From Sphingobium sp. (GTDB lineage Bacteria; Pseudomonadota; Alphaproteobacteria; Sphingomonadales; Sphingomonadaceae): DNA of 64,000 nt. The translations under genes were made by a program, and so were the position numbers. The notes under the pieces are model-generated. The model was not told where the DNA came from. It searched no databases and saw nothing but the letters and a program-made list of their open reading frames with translations. Shown here in pieces: positions 60,633 through 64,000 of the stretch; position 1 is the stretch's first letter, and each line of letters begins with the position of its first letter. The stretch lies in the NCBI GenBank assembly GCA_035196065.1, contig CP136575.1:2334769-2398768 (forward strand), given 5' to 3'.

Positions 60633-61549
60633 AGGCCCATTCCATCCTCGATACCATCGGCAACAGCGCCCATATCCGCATGCAGCGCCTGTTCGGTGAC
60701 GCCGAAGTCTGGATCAAATCCGAACGATCCAACCCCGGTGGATCGATCAAGGACCGTATCGGCCTTGCAATGATCGAAGCGGCCGAAAAAGACGGCAGCC
60801 TGCAACCGGGCGGTACGATCATCGAACCGACCAGCGGCAATACCGGCGTCGGTCTGGCCATGGTCGCTGCGGTTAAGGGCTATAAACTCGTCCTCGTCAT
60901 GCCGGAAAGCATGTCGGTTGAACGCCGCCGCCTGATGCTCGCTTATGGTGCGACCTTTGACCTGACGCCGCGGGAAAAGGGCATGAAGGGTGCTATCGAA
61001 CGCGCGCTTGAACTGGTCGCGACAACGCCCGGCGCATGGATGCCGCAGCAATTTGAAAACCCCGCCAATATCGACGTCCATGTCCGCACAACCGGTCCGG
61101 AAATATTGGCTGATTTCAAGGACAGCCCGATCGACGTGCTGATCACCGGCGTCGGTACCGGCGGGCACATCACCGGCTGCGCCGAAGTGCTGAAAGCTGC
61201 ATGGCCCAATCTTAAGGTCTATGCGGTTGAACCAACGCTGTCACCGGTCATCAGTGGCGGCCAGCCTGGCCCGCACCCGATTCAGGGCATTGGCGCGGGC
61301 TTCATCCCTGCGAACCTCCACACCCAATTGATCGACGGCGTGATCCAGGTGGATCCGGAAGATGCCAAGGAAATGGCGCGCCGCGCCGCGCGCGAAGAAG
61401 GCATGCTTGTCGGCATTTCGTCGGGCGCAACGCTGGCCGCGATCGCGCAAAAGCTGAAGGAATTGCCGGCCGGAAGCCGCGTCCTTGGCTTCAACTATGA
61501 CACCGGCGAACGCTATCTGTCGGTGCCTGATTTCCTGCCGACAGAATGA
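60629..61549 (+). CDS. cysK: Cysteine synthase A (O-acetylserine sulfhydrylase)
   Basis: PLP enzyme making cysteine from O-acetylserine and sulfide. The 306 residues have PLP lysine Lys41 in [17 protein letters not shown] (about 73-78) for substrate binding, and GTGGHITG for the cofactor phosphate. Coupled to the MFS gene by ATGA overlap; followed by a terminator. Confidence 0.96.
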   Translation: MKAHSILDTIGNSAHIRMQRLFGDAEVWIKSERSNPGGSIKDRIGLAMIEAAEKDGSLQPGGTIIEPTSGNTGVGLAMVAAVKGYKLVLVMPESMSVERRRLMLAYGATFDLTPREKGMKGAIERALELVATTPGAWMPQQFENPANIDVHVRTTGPEILADFKDSPIDVLITGVGTGGHITGCAEVLKAAWPNLKVYAVEPTLSPVISGGQPGPHPIQGIGAGFIPANLHTQLIDGVIQVDPEDAKEMARRAAREEGMLVGISSGATLAAIAQKLKELPAGSRVLGFNYDTGERYLSVPDFLPTE

Positions 61550-61557
61550 ATGCAAAA

Positions 61558-61590
61558 GCGCCGGGTTCGATCAGACGTCCCGGCGCGTTT
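61558..61590. terminator. Terminator after cysK
   Basis: GCGCCGGG (61558-61565) and CCCGGCGC (61579-61586) form a perfect 8-bp stem with a 13-nt loop, followed by GTTT; on the other strand the stem is followed by TTTT. It probably serves both cysK and the convergent small gene. Confidence 0.75.
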
Positions 61591-61627
61591 GGCCATATGG
61601 CCGACATGATGTAACTTCTGCAAAGGG

Positions 61628-61990
61628 TCAGAAGCGCGGCTCTTCCCCTTCCGGTTCGGCTGGCGGCGGGGGTGCAAGCCGATCGGATGTGCGATCCGGA
61701 TCGTCGGGGCGGCCATCGCCATCATCGTCAAAAATATCCGGCTTTCCATCATTATTGACATCCCACGCATCCGCTTTGCCATTGGCATCGCGATCCCATG
61801 CGTCGGCTTTACCATCACGATTGCTGTCCATCGTGGGGGGCGGCACCGCCTTTTCTGGCACAGAGCTTGCCGGCATTTGCGATTCTGCAGAAGGTTGATC
61901 GGCTTCGGCGGCCCTTACTACGCCCGCTGCAAAGGGCAGGATTAATAAGGTGGCAGCGGCAAAGGCGACGCTGTTTCGGAACTTCGACAT
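61628..61990 (-). CDS. Secreted protein with four Asp-rich 11-residue repeats
   Basis: A 120-residue precursor with a signal peptide (residues 8-28, cleavage after AA-x-A near 28). Residues 55-98 are four tandem 11-residue repeats: DSNRDGKADAW, DRDANGKADAW, DVNNDGKPDIF, DDDGDGRPDDP. Each follows DxNxDGKxDxW, like thrombospondin type 3 or dockerin/EF-hand calcium loops. The rest is Pro/Ala/Ser/Glu-rich. Likely a periplasmic or secreted Ca2+-binding protein. AAGGAG upstream of ATG 61990. Single gene; no family confirmed. Confidence 0.75.
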   Translation of the reverse strand: MSKFRNSVAFAAATLLILPFAAGVVRAAEADQPSAESQMPASSVPEKAVPPPTMDSNRDGKADAWDRDANGKADAWDVNNDGKPDIFDDDGDGRPDDPDRTSDRLAPPPPAEPEGEEPRF

Positions 61991-62128
61991 CAGTTGCTCC
62001 TTGAAAAGCAAAACCCCCTGTCAAAGCCGACCATCGCGGCAGCTATGCCATAATCCCAGCGCAAAGCGGCGGTGCGAGGCCTCCAGCGGCTTAACCGCTC
62101 GTCGCAATCGCTCCGCCGTCATAGAGGC

Positions 62129-63928
62129 TCAGGCGGTCGCGAAAAGCTCCGGCTCCAGCGCCATCACCGCCTCGCTGCCTGCCTCAATCTTGCGGCGCAA
62201 CGATCCGCAATCAGGGAAGAAGCGCTCGGCAAAATAGCGGGCCGTAACCAATTTGGCCTCATAGAATTTCGCATTGGCGGCTCCGCCAGTGATTGCGGCA
62301 TGCGCGGCATGCGCCATGCGCAGCCATTGCAGGCCCAGCGCAACAATCCCCATGATGTGCATATAATGGTGCGCGCCGGCGCCGACATTATTGGGGTTTG
62401 CCATGCCATTTGCCATGAACCACATGGTCGATGCCTTCAGTTCGCCATTGGCCTTTTCCAGCCGTTCCGCAAAATCGGCCATCGCACCTGACTTGGCAGC
62501 GGCGCATTCATCATCGACCAGCTTGAAAAAGGCCTGCACGGAGCGGCCACCATTCTGAGCCAGCTTACGGCCGACAAGATCCATCGCCTGAACGCCGTTC
62601 GCGCCTTCATAGATCATGGTGATCCGGGCGTCGCGGACATATTGTTCCATGCCCCATTCGCCGACATAGCCATGGCCGCCATAAACCTGCTGCGCATTGG
62701 TTGCGACCTCATAGCCCTTGTCGGTGCCATAACCTTTGATCACCGGTGTCAACAGGCCGAGCAGATCGTCTGCGGCCTGCCGCTCTTCCTCGGTCTGGCC
62801 GCCATGGATGATGTCGGCAAGCAGCGCACCATTGAGGCACAAGGCGCGCATAGCTTCGGTGAAGGCCTTTGCGTCCATCAACATGCGGCGGATGTCGGGG
62901 TGGACGAACAGCGTATCCGCCTTTTCACCCAGATCCTGCGGACCGGTGAGTGCCCGGCCCTGGCGGCGATCATGTGCATATTGCACGGCGTTCTGATAGG
63001 CGACCTCCGCAATGCCCAGCCCTTGCTGGCCGACGCCCAATCGCGCAACGTTCATCATGATGAACATGGCCGCAAGGCCCTTATTCTCTTCACCGACCAG
63101 ATAGCCGGTCGCGCCATCATAGTTCATGACGCAGGTCGCATTGCCATGGATGCCCATCTTATGCTCCAGCGAGCCGCAGCCAAGACTGTTGCGTGCGCCC
63201 AGCGAGCCATCCTCATTGACCAGGAATTTCGGCACGATGAAGAGCGAGATGCCCTTCACGCTGTCCGGCGCATCGGGCGTTTTCGCGAGCACGAGATGGA
63301 CGATATTCTCTGCAAGGTCGTGGTCGCCAGACGAGATGAAGATCTTCGTCCCGCTGATCGCATAGCTGCCATCGCCATTGGGCACTGCCTTTGTCCGGAT
63401 CAGGCCAAGATCGGTTCCGCAATGCGGCTCGGTCAGGTTCATCGTGCCTGTCCATTTGCCGCTGATCATGTTGGGCGCATAGGTTGCTTTTTGCGCATCG
63501 CTGCCCTTGACGAGGATCGCCGACACCGCCCCATGGGTCAGCCCCGGATACATACCGAACGCCATGTTCGAACTCGACATATACTCCTCAAACGCCATCG
63601 AAACGACGTGTGGCAAGCCCTGTCCGCCATATTCAACGGGTGCAGACAAGGTACCCCAGCCCGCCTCGACATAGGCCTGATAAGCCTCTTTGAAACCTTC
63701 CGGCGTGGTCACCGAACCGTCGGCATGGCGGGTGCAACCTTGCTTGTCACCGACCACGTTAAGCGGGAAAAGTTCATTCTCGACGAACTTAGCGCCCTCG
63801 GTCAGGATTGCTTCAATCATGTCTGCACCGGCATTTTCGAAGCCGGGAAGATTGGCGTATTTCTCGACGCCCAATACTTCGTTCAGGATGAAAAGTGTGT
63901 CGCGTACCGGCGCGTTATACTGGGGCAT
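62129..63928 (-). CDS. Acyl-CoA dehydrogenase, long DmdC-like type
   Basis: A 599-residue FAD-dependent acyl-CoA dehydrogenase. Starts [20 protein letters not shown], and has [16 protein letters not shown] and [22 protein letters not shown] in the middle domain, [23 protein letters not shown] near the active site, and the extra C-terminal domain (PF12806). The family includes DmdC (3-methylmercaptopropionyl-CoA dehydrogenase) and other beta-oxidation enzymes; here probably fatty-acid breakdown. Downstream of another gene whose last codons end at 63961. Confidence 0.9.
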   Translation of the reverse strand: MPQYNAPVRDTLFILNEVLGVEKYANLPGFENAGADMIEAILTEGAKFVENELFPLNVVGDKQGCTRHADGSVTTPEGFKEAYQAYVEAGWGTLSAPVEYGGQGLPHVVSMAFEEYMSSSNMAFGMYPGLTHGAVSAILVKGSDAQKATYAPNMISGKWTGTMNLTEPHCGTDLGLIRTKAVPNGDGSYAISGTKIFISSGDHDLAENIVHLVLAKTPDAPDSVKGISLFIVPKFLVNEDGSLGARNSLGCGSLEHKMGIHGNATCVMNYDGATGYLVGEENKGLAAMFIMMNVARLGVGQQGLGIAEVAYQNAVQYAHDRRQGRALTGPQDLGEKADTLFVHPDIRRMLMDAKAFTEAMRALCLNGALLADIIHGGQTEEERQAADDLLGLLTPVIKGYGTDKGYEVATNAQQVYGGHGYVGEWGMEQYVRDARITMIYEGANGVQAMDLVGRKLAQNGGRSVQAFFKLVDDECAAAKSGAMADFAERLEKANGELKASTMWFMANGMANPNNVGAGAHHYMHIMGIVALGLQWLRMAHAAHAAITGGAANAKFYEAKLVTARYFAERFFPDCGSLRRKIEAGSEAVMALEPELFATA

Positions 63929-63960
63929 AGGGTCCTCTTTGCTCCAAATGGAGGCAGCCG

Positions 63961-64000
63961 TCAGGCCGCCTTGCTTTCTTCTGCCTCGACCTGTTCGACC
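63961..64000 (-). CDS. 3' end of an upstream gene (partial)
   Basis: Reading the minus strand to a TGA at 63963-63961 gives [12 protein letters not shown], an acidic C-terminal tail with no recognisable domain. It belongs to a gene lying beyond the right edge and 32 nt upstream of the acyl-CoA dehydrogenase. Its nature cannot be told from 12 residues. Confidence 0.5.
   Translation of the reverse strand, partial: VEQVEAEESKAA

Overview
The window looks like core chromosome of an alphaproteobacterium, most likely a sphingomonad (Sphingopyxis/Sphingorhabdus-like). The reasons are a moderately GC-rich composition, the gene orders trpF-trpB-trpA-accD-folC and DUF1285-CoA pyrophosphatase-CCA transferase, a XrtA/PEP-CTERM-type sugar transferase, alphaproteobacterial SOS boxes (GTTC-N7-GTTC), and palindromic spacer repeats of a kind I recall from sphingomonad genomes. 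This assignment is inference from families and gene order; no rRNA, tRNA or marker search could be run. I saw no phage, insertion sequence, CRISPR array, tRNA or rRNA gene, and no spacer longer than about 300 bases.

Layout. 1-1501: left edge of an exopolysaccharide locus (sugar transferase N-terminus, GDP-mannose pyrophosphorylase). 1521-4849: glyoxylate shunt, with a RamB/ScfR-type regulator divergent from isocitrate lyase (aceA) and a 52-residue ORF behind aceA. 4996-12922: mixed metabolic and envelope genes (M20 amidohydrolase, 3-hydroxybutyrate dehydrogenase, YpfJ-type metallopeptidase, FMN alpha-hydroxyacid dehydrogenase, CreD, LysE exporter, luciferase-like oxidoreductase). 13032-15678: sdhC-sdhD-sdhA operon closed by a terminator, with no sdhB. 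15900-19160: SDR, prmA, phenylalanine hydroxylase, DUF2459. 19157-24331: recN-lipoprotein-ligA operon and bamD.

24522-36202 is the classical rimP-nusA-ylxR-infB-rbfA-truB-rpsO-pnp RNA/translation cluster on the minus strand. It is interrupted by a hotdog thioesterase between infB and rbfA, and by yceI (opposite strand), tdk and a small secreted protein between rbfA and truB. 36398-41545: PQQ-type sugar dehydrogenase, DUF1499 protein, and a tightly overlapping GNAT-DUF1285-NUDIX-CCA operon. 41560-45322: parC and purB. 45486-51552: lapA-pyrF, then trpF-trpB-trpA-accD-folC, with two inverted-repeat elements flanking trpF. 51560-61549: AmpG-like permease, RluB/RsuA-type pseudouridine synthase-rsmD-EamA operon, two MFS transporters, uvrD/pcrA helicase and cysK. 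61628-64000: a secreted protein with four Asp-rich 11-residue repeats and a DmdC-type acyl-CoA dehydrogenase.

No new multi-gene defence or mobile system is visible. The most worthwhile leads are regulatory and architectural: GTTC-N7-GTTC boxes exactly 4 nt from the starts of both recN and uvrD, a possible sigma-EcfG promoter before manC, operator-like repeats between the regulator and aceA, the detached sdhB, the thioesterase embedded in the ribosome-maturation operon, and several small uncharacterised proteins.
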